From JBKHYJ01 sp046565505 (lineage in GTDB: Bacteria; Acidobacteriota; Blastocatellia; UBA7656): 32,298 bases of DNA. Of this stretch, positions 18,306-26,655 are shown piece after piece; positions within the stretch are counted from its first letter, which is position 1; every line of letters starts with the position of its first letter. The stretch lies in NCBI GenBank assembly GCA_046565505.1, contig JBKHYJ010000100.1, positions 1 through 32,298 of the forward strand, written 5' to 3'. The notes beneath the pieces were generated by a model that worked only from the letters and a program-made list of their open reading frames with translations, searched no databases and was not told the DNA's origin. The position numbers and the translations under genes are program-made.

Positions 18306-19724
18306 TCAGGGGGCGACCAACGTCTCACCCGGCCGGGGCTCCCACAGCACCCCTTCGTCGGCCCCGGCGGGCCAGCTTCCCGCGCCGGCCCCCTCTTCCG
18401 CCAGCTCGAATTCTCTGATACGCCTGAGCGACACCGCGTAGGCGACGGGGAAGTAGAGATACCAGTAATACTCTATGGACGAGAAGAGGCTGCACGCCAC
18501 GTAAGCCGCGATCGCCGCCTGCACGCCTATGCTGAGGTAATGCATCTCGCGGTCGCGCGGCGTGCGCGCGGAGGCGGTCTGATTCTCTATCCGCCCGAGC
18601 GTGCGCAGCGGCGCAAAGATCAGCGCCAGGTAGGCCGCGAGCCCGAGCAGGCTGAGCTCTGCCGAAATCTCAAGGTATGAGTTGTGGGCCGCCCTGTTGT
18701 TAATCGAGTAGACGGAGAAATTCCCCATCCCCACCCCGAAAGCCACATGCTTTGCGGCCAATTCTACCGCCTGCGATAAAAGCACCTGCCGCTCCTGCGC
18801 GGAGCCCGTGCCGTCCTTCTCCGTGTGGAGGATTGTGAATAGCCTGTCGGTGTAGCCGCTGGGCAGTGCCGAAACAAAGACCCCCGCCGCCAGAAGGAAG
18901 ACCAGCGCGGTCACTATACGATTCCGGCGGCCGACCTTCCACAGCAGCACGGCCCCCATCGCCAGCAGGCCGAGAAACCCGCCGCGCGAGAAGCTCATTA
19001 CGACCCCGATGGTTATTACCGCCCCGCAGGCGAAATAGAGTATGCGCGCCGTCCCCTTGCGTGACAGCGCGAGCGCCACGGTGATCGGCAGGAGGATGTT
19101 GAGGGCGGTCGCCATGTCGTTCGGGTTCCCGAATTGGCCGCTGACTATCCCCGATATTCTGTCGCCCCCGACGCTCGCCTTGCCGCCGGCCGCCGCCACC
19201 GTGCCGAGCGCCACCGCCGTGCCGCAGATGACGACGAGCCTGAGTATCGAATACAGCCGCCCCCTTGAGTCGAGCAGGTTCACCATCAGCGCGAAGACGA
19301 CCGCCACTTTCAGAAAGGTGTCCGTGAGCAACGAAAAACTGTTGGCACGCGAATATGCGAACGGCACATGGATGACCCCGAGCGCCACGATCACGGCGAG
19401 CATCTTCATTTCGAGCGGCCATATGGTGAGCCGCTCGCCCCGCGAGAGCTTCGACCCCGCGTAAACGAGCAGCGTGAAGAGGCCGACCAGCTTTGCGGTC
19501 GGGAAGGCGCCGAGCAGGCCCGGGAAGAGGTCGTTGGGGCGGACGTAAAGGACCAGCGTGAACAGGAACAATCCCGCGAACGCGAGCCCGTGCGAGGCCC
19601 TGCCTGCTTCGGGCGCGGCCGGCGGCAAGGCGATCATGTGAGTCGCAGGCGTCGCACCCTCTCGCGCGGCGCGGTCCTTCAGCAGCGCGCCCGGCTCTGC
19701 GTTGCTTGTGAAAAAATCCGTCAT
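18306..19724 (-). CDS. O-antigen ligase / Wzy-like polymerase family membrane protein
   Basis: 472 residues, about a dozen hydrophobic segments. Family marks are FGNPNDMATALNILLP (198-213), MSFSRGGFLGLL (243-254), and AAHNSYLEISAELSLLG (345-361) in the large periplasmic loop region. These match the Wzy_C/O-antigen ligase superfamily, which includes WaaL ligases and Wzy polymerases and the exosortase-associated ligases. Sequence alone does not separate polymerase from ligase; with Wzx and Wzz in the same operon, polymerase is the simpler reading. The N-terminal 45 residues are polar and cytoplasmic. It starts 10 bases after the flippase gene; no strong ribosome site is seen. Confidence 0.85.
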   Translation of the reverse strand: MTDFFTSNAEPGALLKDRAAREGATPATHMIALPPAAPEAGRASHGLAFAGLFLFTLVLYVRPNDLFPGLLGAFPTAKLVGLFTLLVYAGSKLSRGERLTIWPLEMKMLAVIVALGVIHVPFAYSRANSFSLLTDTFLKVAVVFALMVNLLDSRGRLYSILRLVVICGTAVALGTVAAAGGKASVGGDRISGIVSGQFGNPNDMATALNILLPITVALALSRKGTARILYFACGAVITIGVVMSFSRGGFLGLLAMGAVLLWKVGRRNRIVTALVFLLAAGVFVSALPSGYTDRLFTILHTEKDGTGSAQERQVLLSQAVELAAKHVAFGVGMGNFSVYSINNRAAHNSYLEISAELSLLGLAAYLALIFAPLRTLGRIENQTASARTPRDREMHYLSIGVQAAIAAYVACSLFSSIEYYWYLYFPVAYAVSLRRIREFELAEEGAGAGSWPAGADEGVLWEPRPGETLVAP

Positions 19725-19734
19725 CGTAAAACGC

Positions 19735-21279
19735 CTACGCCGCGCGCCGCGCGACCTTGTAGAGCGCGCCGCGCAGCTCCAGCTTTTCTTCGGCCGTCAC
19801 CGCGCCCATCGCGAAGGCTGCGGCCAGGTGCACGGCCGCGAATACGACCCCGCAGATGGCGAGCGCGGCCCACACTCGCAGCCTGGGCGTCCCCGCCCTC
19901 TGCATCAGCGCCGGCAGCGTGTCATCGAGCCCCAACTTCACGGCGTAGGTCACCAGCGCCGCGAACGCCGCGGCCGCGGCCGTCCTCAGCACGGGCGCCA
20001 ACCTTTTCACGTCGCCGGGCGACATCTTCAGCCTGCGCCCGATCTTAAAAACTATTAACGCGAGGTCGAGAGTCTGGACGACGATGAGCGCCGTCACCGC
20101 GCCCACGAGCCCGGCCGCGTGTACGCCCGCATAAAGCGCCGCGAAAGAGACCGGCAGCATCGCCACCGACAGCTTCAGGCGGTAGTATTTCAATTCTTCA
20201 AAGGCGCGGATGATCGAGGTGGGCACGGCTATGAACAGCAGTATGTTGAGCAGGTTGATCGTGAAGACGGCGACGGCCGGCTCGTAGTTTTTCGTGAAGA
20301 GCGCGGTGATGAATTCGTACCGCATCACGAACAGGAACGTGTAGGCGGGCACGAAGAAGAAGGCCAGCTTGCGGACCGCGCTCGCCCACAGGGTGATGAT
20401 GCCGTCGTAATCGGCCGCGGCCTCGCGGCGCGCTATCTCGGGCAGCAGGACGCTGATGACCGAATCGACCAGCACGCTCAGCAGCGGCAGCTCGAAGCAG
20501 CCGACGGCGTAGATGGCGAAGTCCGCCGGGCCGAAATAATGCGACACGAAATAATTGTGCATGTCCGCCTGCGTGGCGTAAGCGAGCGCGCCCAGGCCGA
20601 ACGGTATGGCGTTGGCTAGCTGGGCCCTGAACAGCGCGGGGTCGAACGACAGCCAGGACTTCCCGAACCTGGCGCGGAGGTAAAGAAACAACATCGCGCA
20701 TTGCAAGACGCCCTGCGCCACCGCGGCCCAAACGATCGCGTGCACGTTCCTGAAAACCAGCCCCGCCGCTATCAGCATCGCGCTCTTGGCGAGGTGGACC
20801 AGCACCGTGAACAGCGCCGCCATGCGTATGTCGCTGTTGGCGACCGTCACCACTTCCAGCAGCGACGAGACGAGCCACAGCATTATCGCCAGGCCGAGCA
20901 GAGGCATGTGCGGCACAAGCTCGTCGCTCTTAAAGAGGATGGTTATCCACCGCGGGTAGGCCGCGAACATCAGCGCCACGGCCGACCCGACCGCGCCGTA
21001 GAAGATCATCACGTTCATAGCGACGTGAGGCTTCTTGTCGGGGTGGCGCGGCATGAAGTAGTAGGCGCTCAAGCCCACATGAAGCCCGAGCAGGGTCAGC
21101 GAAGTCTGTAGGATTTGAAACACCTGCTTGTATAACCCGAACTCCGTCTGGTCGAGCGTGCGGACGAGCACGAGCGGCATGGGGAGTGCCAGCGCGAAGC
21201 CGGCCACCTTCGCCGCCGCCAGCAGCGCCGCGCGTATGCTCAGCCCATTCCTTTCGCCCGTAGGTTTACCGGCGCTCAT
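19735..21279 (-). CDS. Polysaccharide flippase, Wzx/MATE-like (MOP superfamily)
   Basis: 514 residues from the ATG at 21279, which overlaps the deacetylase stop as ATGA. A longer reading to 21471 exists, but its extra 64 residues are Arg/Pro-rich frame-shadow sequence of the deacetylase gene, so it is rejected. The protein has about 12-14 hydrophobic segments. KVAGFALALPMPLVLVRTLD opens the first, followed by the FGLYKQVFQI segment typical of the polysaccharide biosynthesis/export group, and later FFVPAYTFLFVMRYEFI. Known role of the family: moving undecaprenyl-diphosphate-linked repeat units across the inner membrane. It sits between the deacetylase and the polymerase/ligase. Confidence 0.87.
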   Translation of the reverse strand: MSAGKPTGERNGLSIRAALLAAAKVAGFALALPMPLVLVRTLDQTEFGLYKQVFQILQTSLTLLGLHVGLSAYYFMPRHPDKKPHVAMNVMIFYGAVGSAVALMFAAYPRWITILFKSDELVPHMPLLGLAIMLWLVSSLLEVVTVANSDIRMAALFTVLVHLAKSAMLIAAGLVFRNVHAIVWAAVAQGVLQCAMLFLYLRARFGKSWLSFDPALFRAQLANAIPFGLGALAYATQADMHNYFVSHYFGPADFAIYAVGCFELPLLSVLVDSVISVLLPEIARREAAADYDGIITLWASAVRKLAFFFVPAYTFLFVMRYEFITALFTKNYEPAVAVFTINLLNILLFIAVPTSIIRAFEELKYYRLKLSVAMLPVSFAALYAGVHAAGLVGAVTALIVVQTLDLALIVFKIGRRLKMSPGDVKRLAPVLRTAAAAAFAALVTYAVKLGLDDTLPALMQRAGTPRLRVWAALAICGVVFAAVHLAAAFAMGAVTAEEKLELRGALYKVARRAA

Positions 21280-22310
21280 AACGCTGCCTGCTGCTCCTGC
21301 GGGCGCTCCGCCTTCGCGGGGGCGCGGACGCCTATGATCCTGTCTTTCACTTGCTCGAACCCGCTCGTGCTGTGGGCGAAACGGGCGAAGTGCGAGGCGG
21401 TCGGAATGCGCTTTAGGGCGAGCGGGTTGCTGCGCCCGTCGTTGAGCCCCTCCTCGGTCGAGACCGCGCACCTGTAGCCCGCGCGCCTGACCTCCCGCTC
21501 GACCGAGCTGTTTGAATTGCCGTTCGGGTAGCAGAAGAGATCGACCCTCCGGTTGAGCGCCGATTCGAGCCTCGACCTCGAATCGCCCAGCTCGCGGCGC
21601 AGCCTGTCGCCATCGATGTTCGTCAGTATCGGGTGAGTCCGCGTGTGCGAGCCGATCTCCACGCCCGCCGCGTCCATCTCGCGCGCCTGGTCCCAGGTGA
21701 TCGGGCCATATTCATGGGGCGGCGCGGCCGGCAGCTCGACCCCCATCGACGACGCGATGCTGTCGATCATTTCGTCCTTAGCTTCGTCCGGCATCAGCTT
21801 TAGAATCGAGTTGATCCGTGCTATGGCCTCGATCCTCGACGCGCGGTCGTTAAGCCTCTGGCACAATTGGCGGCCCTCTTTCGTCCGGTTAAGGACGGCT
21901 TCCTTCGTGTGCAAGGTCAGGTAGCGGAGCTTGTCGGGCCAGATCCAGGTCTTCTGGTCAACGAAGTCCGTGACGACGAAGAGCGTGGCGGGCGCGTTCC
22001 GCTCGCGCAGCAGCGGGAAGGCTATGTCGTAAGCGTCGCGGTAGCCGTCATCGATCGTGATGGCGGCCAGCCTCGGCGGCAAGCTCTTGCCGGCCGCAAG
22101 CAGGCCCCCTATGAAAGAGAGCGGCACGAGGCAGTAGTGCGCGGAGAGGTAGTCGAGCTGCTCGCGAAACGCGCGGGCGGAGATCGCCCGGCCATCCTCG
22201 TCTTCCGTGAAGCGGTGGTACATGACGATGAGCGACTTACTGCGGTTGGCGAAACGGAAAGGGGCGAACGCCCCGCTTGCCTGCATGAGATTGAGCACTG
22301 TTTGTTTCAT
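21276..22310 (-). CDS. Polysaccharide deacetylase (NodB homology)
   Basis: 344 residues. NodB motif 1 AITIDDGYRD (83-92, with the D86-D87 pair), motif 2 SHTRTH (221-226, metal-binding His pair), and motif 3 region FCYPNGNSN (259-267). VMYHRF near residue 30 is the usual lead-in of this subfamily. No signal peptide is clear, so a cytoplasmic or membrane-face place is possible. Known reaction: metal-dependent removal of N- or O-acetyl groups from glycans. Similar proteins occur in exosortase-type EPS loci. The ATG has a weak ribosome site; a good sigma70-like promoter ends about 30 bases upstream, so this may be the first gene of the long downstream unit. Confidence 0.87.
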   Translation of the reverse strand: MKQTVLNLMQASGAFAPFRFANRSKSLIVMYHRFTEDEDGRAISARAFREQLDYLSAHYCLVPLSFIGGLLAAGKSLPPRLAAITIDDGYRDAYDIAFPLLRERNAPATLFVVTDFVDQKTWIWPDKLRYLTLHTKEAVLNRTKEGRQLCQRLNDRASRIEAIARINSILKLMPDEAKDEMIDSIASSMGVELPAAPPHEYGPITWDQAREMDAAGVEIGSHTRTHPILTNIDGDRLRRELGDSRSRLESALNRRVDLFCYPNGNSNSSVEREVRRAGYRCAVSTEEGLNDGRSNPLALKRIPTASHFARFAHSTSGFEQVKDRIIGVRAPAKAERPQEQQAAL

Positions 22311-22339
22311 CGGTTTTTTATTGGGTGTGGGGCCGAGTC

Positions 22340-22368
22340 GTTATAGCCCAGTATTTATCCGCGTTCAA
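22340..22368 (-). promoter_or_regulatory. Sigma70-like promoter before the deacetylase gene
   Basis: On the minus strand TTGAAC (22368-22363) and TATAAC (22345-22340) are separated by exactly 17 bases. The -10 box matches five of six consensus bases and the -35 four of six. The predicted RNA start near 22333 would give a leader of about 23 bases to the ATG at 22310. Confidence 0.5.
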
Positions 22369-22395
22369 CAGTAATAACTGAGGGGGCCTTGCACA

Positions 22396-22509
22396 GGGGC
22401 GAGGGGCGATTAATGGCCGGGGGCGGATGTGAAACACGCGGGCTTCAAATCTCTGAACGAAACTTGAAATGCGAGATTCACAACCCCGCCATTAATCCTT
22501 CGTCGCCCC
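22396..22509 (-). repeat. Large nested inverted repeat / structured RNA candidate between BY-kinase and deacetylase genes
   Basis: Perfect outer arms GGGGCGA (22396-22402) and TCGCCCC (22503-22509) enclose, after a 5x5 internal loop, perfect 10-base arms GATTAATGGC (22408-22417) and GCCATTAATC (22488-22497). Inside these, GGGG (22419-22422) can pair with CCCC (22484-22487) and TGTGAA (22428-22433) with TTCACA (22477-22482), then TTCAA (22444-22448) with TTGAA (22464-22468). A competing pairing AATCTC (22448-22453) with GAGATT (22473-22478) excludes part of this. No U-run follows on either strand. It begins 11 bases past the BY-kinase stop and ends before the deacetylase promoter. Confidence 0.6.
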
Positions 22510-22519
22510 GAGTTCCCGC

Positions 22520-23410
22520 TTAACTCTGCGCCCGGTTTATGACGACGCCCAGTATGTCGTCACGGCTGAAGGGGGCGATGGCTTTAGCCATCTGCGAAGA
22601 GCTCGTGTGGCCCTGTCGCACGACCAGCAGCGTCGTGTCAGTGAATCGCACGAGCAGGCTGGAATCGCCCATCGCCAAAAGCGGCGAAGAATCAAACAGG
22701 ATGAAATCGTGATCCGAATCGAAAGTCTGCAACATCTTCCAGAAGCCCGGGGCCGCGAGTATCTCCACGGAGTTCTCAACCCGGCCGGCGCTCGGCAGCA
22801 CGTTGAAGCCATAGGGGAGGACTCGCAAGACGGCCGCCGCCGGGGGCATGCCCCTCAGGAAGGCCTCGGCCATCCCGAGGTCGCAGTCGATACCTAGCTT
22901 GCTCGTCACCGACGGCTGAAGCAGGTCGCAATCCACTACGAGCACTCTCTGCTTCGCCCTCGCGAGCGCGCATGCGAGGTTGAGCGTGACCGACGTGCGC
23001 CCTTCGCCGTGCTGCGCCGACGCGACCAGCACGCGCCTGACCCCGCGCTCGGCCGCCCTGGAAATCAGCGTGAGCGCGAGCCTGTTGTATTGCTCGGAGG
23101 CGGCCCGGTCGAAGTTGTAGAAGGAGACAAGGTGCGGGTCAATCCGCGCGGGGTTGACGGTCACTTCGCGGGCCGGCTGCGCGGCCGGGCGCCGCGATAT
23201 GGCTTGCGAGGCGGCGTCGCGTCTCGCCCTGTCATTCTCCCTGACGGAGGGCGCGCCGAGCGAGTACCGCACGAAATTGAATCTCCCCTGCGGCGGCTCC
23301 TCGCGGGGCGCGCCGTCTTTGGCGGCCATCAGGGGGGACTCGCACAACTTGCCCTCGCCCAGCTTGCTTTCGCCTTCGGCCCTGCTCAACGCTTCGTAGA
23401 TTTTCCCCAT
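22520..23410 (-). CDS. CpsD/CapB-type tyrosine kinase (BY-kinase) homologue, exosortase-associated type
   Basis: 296 residues. It begins MGKIYEALSRAEGE, the usual opening of the exosortase-associated autokinase group. The P-loop is AQHGEGRTSVTLNLA: the usual invariant lysine of Walker A (GEGKS/T) is arginine here (R138). Walker A' is VLVVDCDLLQP (156-166, D160 and D162), and Walker B-like is FILFDSSPLL (236-245). The C-terminus stops at VVINRAQS with no tyrosine cluster, the normal autophosphorylation site. So it may bind nucleotide weakly, be a pseudokinase, or use other tyrosines. Known role of the family: cycling of phosphorylation controls Wzz oligomers and chain length. A strong GGAGGAAG ribosome site precedes the ATG, 38 bases after wzz. 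Confidence 0.82.
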   Translation of the reverse strand: MGKIYEALSRAEGESKLGEGKLCESPLMAAKDGAPREEPPQGRFNFVRYSLGAPSVRENDRARRDAASQAISRRPAAQPAREVTVNPARIDPHLVSFYNFDRAASEQYNRLALTLISRAAERGVRRVLVASAQHGEGRTSVTLNLACALARAKQRVLVVDCDLLQPSVTSKLGIDCDLGMAEAFLRGMPPAAAVLRVLPYGFNVLPSAGRVENSVEILAAPGFWKMLQTFDSDHDFILFDSSPLLAMGDSSLLVRFTDTTLLVVRQGHTSSSQMAKAIAPFSRDDILGVVINRAQS

Positions 23411-23448
23411 CGTTTCTTCCTCCGGCCTTCCTACGGCTCGCCCCGGCC

Positions 23449-25032
23449 TTACTTGCTCCCGAGGATCTGAAAAATATTCAGGCTGTTGAACAGCAGGACT
23501 AGTAAAGGCAGCGCCGCCGCCCCGAGCATCAGCAGGCGAAGGCGGCGTTTGAACAGGTCACGCTGCGTGTGCCCGCGCTCGGCGACCGTGAGCGTCTCGG
23601 GGATGAGGGCGACTACGGGCACGCCCAGGTAATATTTCACGTCGCGGTCGTCGACTATCATGGAGAGCTTCGGGGCCTCCGCGACGAAGGCAGCCGCCAA
23701 ACCGGCTGCCAGAGCCAATCCCAGGGCCATGCCCGCGAGCCTCGCGCGCTTCGGCGCGGCCGGCGACTGGGGCAGGTTGGGCCTGTTCACCACCTGGAAG
23801 AAGGGCGCGCCGGGCCCCGAAGGTGACGGCTGAAGCTCGCGCAGCGCCGCCTCCCGCTTGAGCAGCGCGCCGTAGCGGTCGCGCAGGCTCTCGTACCTGT
23901 AATCCCCGTCGGCTGAGACCGGGCCCGCCGCGGGCGCGGCCGGCATCGGCGGCAGCGGGGTCGAGGAAATGCCCCCGGGTATCATGGCCGCCGCCTGTAG
24001 CTTGCGATTAAGCTCGCGCTCGACTACGGCAAGCTCCGTCTCCATTCGCGTGAGGTCGCGCTGGAGGTTGCGAAGCTCCTGCGCGGCGGGGGTGGCCGCG
24101 ATGGCGCGCGTCTGTTCGCCCGGCGACGCCTGAGCGATCCGCTGATTCACCTCCGCGAGCTGCTCGCGCGCCTGCGACAGCTTCGGGTACTTGTCTGTGA
24201 ACTTTGAAGAGTACTCTTGAACCTGCGCCTCCAGCTCCGCCTTTCGCTTGAGCAGCGCGCCGTAGGAGCCTGCCATCCGAGAATCGTCCGCGACGGGGGC
24301 ATTCCTTACTATGTCCTGCTGCTGCAAGATGAGCCGCTTTTGATCCGCGACCTGCTGCTGGAGCGCGAACTGGCGGTCTTTGAGGGCTTCGACGGACGAC
24401 GATATGGCGTTTCGTTCTGAGCGAATTCTATCGGCGCTCGCGGCCCGGCTGCCCGCCCAGCGGCCGCGCGCTTCGCCGGCGGCCCGCTGTTGATTGGCGC
24501 GTGAAAGCTGCGATTCGATGTCTGCTATTTCGTCCCTGATCGCCCTCATCTCGTCGGCCGCCTGCTTTTCGAGGGTGGCGTTCGCTTTATCGAACACGGA
24601 GACGAGGTCGGCGGCTACCTTCTGCGCGATGGCGGGGTCGTTATGGCGGAACGTGACGGTGAACGATTCGGGGAACCCCGTGTTGTCGCTGCGGAATTTC
24701 GGCTCCAGCTTGATGCCGCTCTGCAAATTCTGTATGGCGAGGTCGGTGTTCGCCGCGTCGCCGCCGAGGTCATAGCGTTGGATGAGCGCCTCAAGGTTAG
24801 CGCGGCTGGTCGTCTGCTCCGTCACGGCGGCTATCTGCGCGCCGTTGGCCTGCCGGTCGTATATCTGGCCTGAGACCAGTATGAGCGCGCGGGATTCGTA
24901 CACGCGCGGCATGCTGATGATGACTGCCAGGGCCGAGAGCAGGACCACGAGCGCGACGAAAAAGACCAGCAGCCTTCGTCGCCATAGTATCTGGAGAAAG
25001 TCCGCTAGATTCCTGGGCCTGAAACTTCCCAT
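23449..25032 (-). CDS. Wzz/GNVR polysaccharide chain-length determinant (PCP)
   Basis: 527 residues from the ATG at 25032, preceded by AAGAGGTGAT; a GTG two codons earlier lies inside that ribosome site. The Wzz domain starts with LADFLQILWRRR and TM1 (about 20-40), then YESRALILVSG. A long periplasmic coiled-coil region (about 150-345, rich in Gln, Ala, Arg) follows, then a Pro-rich stretch, VVNRPNLPQSPAAPKR (the conserved Pro motif before TM2, about 431-451), DRDVKYYLGVPVVALIPE, and a third hydrophobic segment close to the end (about 500-521). Known role: inner-membrane oligomer that sets polymer length with its BY-kinase partner, encoded next. First gene of the minus-strand locus. Confidence 0.88.
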   Translation of the reverse strand: MGSFRPRNLADFLQILWRRRLLVFFVALVVLLSALAVIISMPRVYESRALILVSGQIYDRQANGAQIAAVTEQTTSRANLEALIQRYDLGGDAANTDLAIQNLQSGIKLEPKFRSDNTGFPESFTVTFRHNDPAIAQKVAADLVSVFDKANATLEKQAADEMRAIRDEIADIESQLSRANQQRAAGEARGRWAGSRAASADRIRSERNAISSSVEALKDRQFALQQQVADQKRLILQQQDIVRNAPVADDSRMAGSYGALLKRKAELEAQVQEYSSKFTDKYPKLSQAREQLAEVNQRIAQASPGEQTRAIAATPAAQELRNLQRDLTRMETELAVVERELNRKLQAAAMIPGGISSTPLPPMPAAPAAGPVSADGDYRYESLRDRYGALLKREAALRELQPSPSGPGAPFFQVVNRPNLPQSPAAPKRARLAGMALGLALAAGLAAAFVAEAPKLSMIVDDRDVKYYLGVPVVALIPETLTVAERGHTQRDLFKRRLRLLMLGAAALPLLVLLFNSLNIFQILGSK

Positions 25033-25291
25033 TATCACCTCTTAACCATCCGAGCCGATTGGTTTGACGCTTCCCCACCCTCTCACGGTAGCTAAATGCG
25101 AAATTGTGCGCGATTTCCATAAGGCGTGTGAGGCCATGCGTGCCGCTAAACGCGCCCGGCGCGCGGGCGGGAATAGCTAAGCGAAGCCGCGGGCATGCCG
25201 GTGTGGAAAAGTTGAGCATAAAGCAATTTCACAGGCATGAAGATTGTTTGACCTGCGCCCGGGTGAATACTCGACCTGGGCGCCACGTAAT

Positions 25292-25307
25292 AGGAGGTTT
25301 TGATTTG
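25292..25307 (+). promoter_or_regulatory. Ribosome site that sets a TTG start for the FemAB-like gene
   Basis: A perfect AGGAGG (25292-25297) stands seven bases before an in-frame TTG (25305-25307). No ATG or GTG fits this site, and the sequence before it does not look like protein of this family. Confidence 0.75.
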
Positions 25308-26519
25308 CTGCTAAACATCGGACCGGCCGTCGGGATGCCCCCGGCCCTACGAGCGTCTGTCACGACGGACGAGGCGGGGTTCGACCTGCTCGCCGCGGAG
25401 TGGGACCAGTTGGTGGACGACAGCGATCAGCGCGTGTACTTCCTGCGCTGGGCCTGGAACAGGCTCTGGTGGCGGCTTTTCCGCCCGCGCGGGGCCCGAC
25501 TGTTTCTAATCACGTGCCGCGACGGGCGCGGGCGTCTTGTGGGGCTCGCCCCCTTCTACTTGAAGCAGCGCAGCACGGCGGGCATACCTCATGTCAGGGA
25601 AGTGTCGTTCATAGGCACGGGCGTATACGCGCGGACCAGCGAGTACCTCGACATCATCGCCCGCAGGGGGCGCGAGCGCGCCGTGGCCGATTGCGTCGCG
25701 GATTTCCTTCGCGGCAGCGACGAATGGGACCGGCTGTGGCTGGACGAAGTCCCGTCGCATTCGGCCATGCTCCCGCACTTTCAGCGAGCACTGGGCGAGC
25801 ATGCGCGGACGGCCGCCTGTAGCCGCTCGCACCACATCGACGTGACTACTGACTGGGAGACCTTCAAACAGGGCCTCGGCCGCTCCACTCGCAAGCACCT
25901 CGTCCGGCAGACGCGGCGGTTTTTGGAATCATTCGACTGCCGTTTTCAGCGCGTCGAAGCCATAGAAGAGTTAGACCCCGCGATAGACGCGCTCGTAAAG
26001 TTGCACCAGGCGCGCTGGACATCGAAGGGCCAGCCCGGCTCATTCGCGCTGCCTGGCATGGAGGAGCTTTTAAGGGGCGCGGCGCGGGCCGGCCTGGCCG
26101 AGGGGCGGCTGCGGCTGTGGACACTCAAATTGAATGGGCAGGCGGTGGCGGTCAGAATCGCCTTCCTGGATAACGGCATCGTCCATGCGATTCAGGGCGG
26201 GTTCGACCCCGCCTACACCAAAGAGAGCTTGGGCAGCGTGATGCTCGGGTTGTGTATTAAAGACTGCATAGAAGACGAATCCGTGCGCGAGTACGACTTC
26301 ATGGGCGGCGCGGATTCGTACAAAGACTGGTGGAGCAAGACCGGCCGGGAGACCGTCACGCTGACCTGCCTGCGCCCCGGAATCCGGTCGGCTGCCTATA
26401 ACGGCATCGGTAGGGCGACAGTCTTAGGGAAATCACTGCTGAGGGCGACCGTGCCTCAACCTGTAAGGAGAGCGGGGCACAAGATCATGGAGCGCCGCCA
26501 TTACTCCAGGGCCGTGTGA
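25305..26519 (+). CDS. FemAB-like / BioF2-like GNAT-superfamily protein (Acetyltransf_6 type)
   Basis: 404 residues from the TTG at 25305; the frame is open back to an ATG at 25104, but that extra part is basic and unlike the family. The first half reads as a degenerate GNAT domain (FDLLAAEWDQLVDDS, RLVGLAPFYLK). The second carries the core: STRKHLVRQTRRFLE (194-208), LHQARWTSKGQPGSF (233-247), AIQGGFDPAYTKESLGSVML (295-314), and YDFMGGADSYKDWW (330-343), the last typical of the FemAB-like group. Relatives transfer an acyl or aminoacyl group and are found with exosortase-type EPS loci. It stands alone on the plus strand, divergent from wzz by 272 bases and convergent with the cupin gene. Confidence 0.82.
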   Translation: MLLNIGPAVGMPPALRASVTTDEAGFDLLAAEWDQLVDDSDQRVYFLRWAWNRLWWRLFRPRGARLFLITCRDGRGRLVGLAPFYLKQRSTAGIPHVREVSFIGTGVYARTSEYLDIIARRGRERAVADCVADFLRGSDEWDRLWLDEVPSHSAMLPHFQRALGEHARTAACSRSHHIDVTTDWETFKQGLGRSTRKHLVRQTRRFLESFDCRFQRVEAIEELDPAIDALVKLHQARWTSKGQPGSFALPGMEELLRGAARAGLAEGRLRLWTLKLNGQAVAVRIAFLDNGIVHAIQGGFDPAYTKESLGSVMLGLCIKDCIEDESVREYDFMGGADSYKDWWSKTGRETVTLTCLRPGIRSAAYNGIGRATVLGKSLLRATVPQPVRRAGHKIMERRHYSRAV

Positions 26520-26590
26520 GATTTAATCAACCCGCCGCGCTTTGATGAATTCCGAGAAGTTTCTAAAAAGATGCCCGACACCGCAGACTC

Positions 26591-26618
26591 CGCGCCGGCC
26601 CGGAAAGGACCCGGCGCG
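26591..26618 (+). terminator. GC-rich hairpin after the FemAB-like gene
   Basis: Perfect 8-base arms CGCGCCGG (26591-26598) and CCGGCGCG (26611-26618) with a 12-base loop lie 72 bases past the stop. There is no T-run, so intrinsic termination is uncertain. Confidence 0.35.
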
Positions 26619-26655
26619 CGGGGATGCGACCCGCGATATTGAATCACGCCATTCC

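Noticed and set aside
17826..18680. 284-residue plus-strand reading frame
   Set aside because: Antisense across AsnB-2 and the end of the O-antigen ligase gene; spans a gene junction and shows no motif.
21280..21471. 64-residue N-terminal extension of the flippase
   Set aside because: Arg/Pro-rich shadow of the deacetylase gene; the ATG at 21279 in an ATGA overlap starts just before the family sequence.
25033..25304. Divergent promoters between wzz and the FemAB-like gene
   Set aside because: Several partial -35 or -12-like words exist on both strands, but none has a matching partner at the right spacing.
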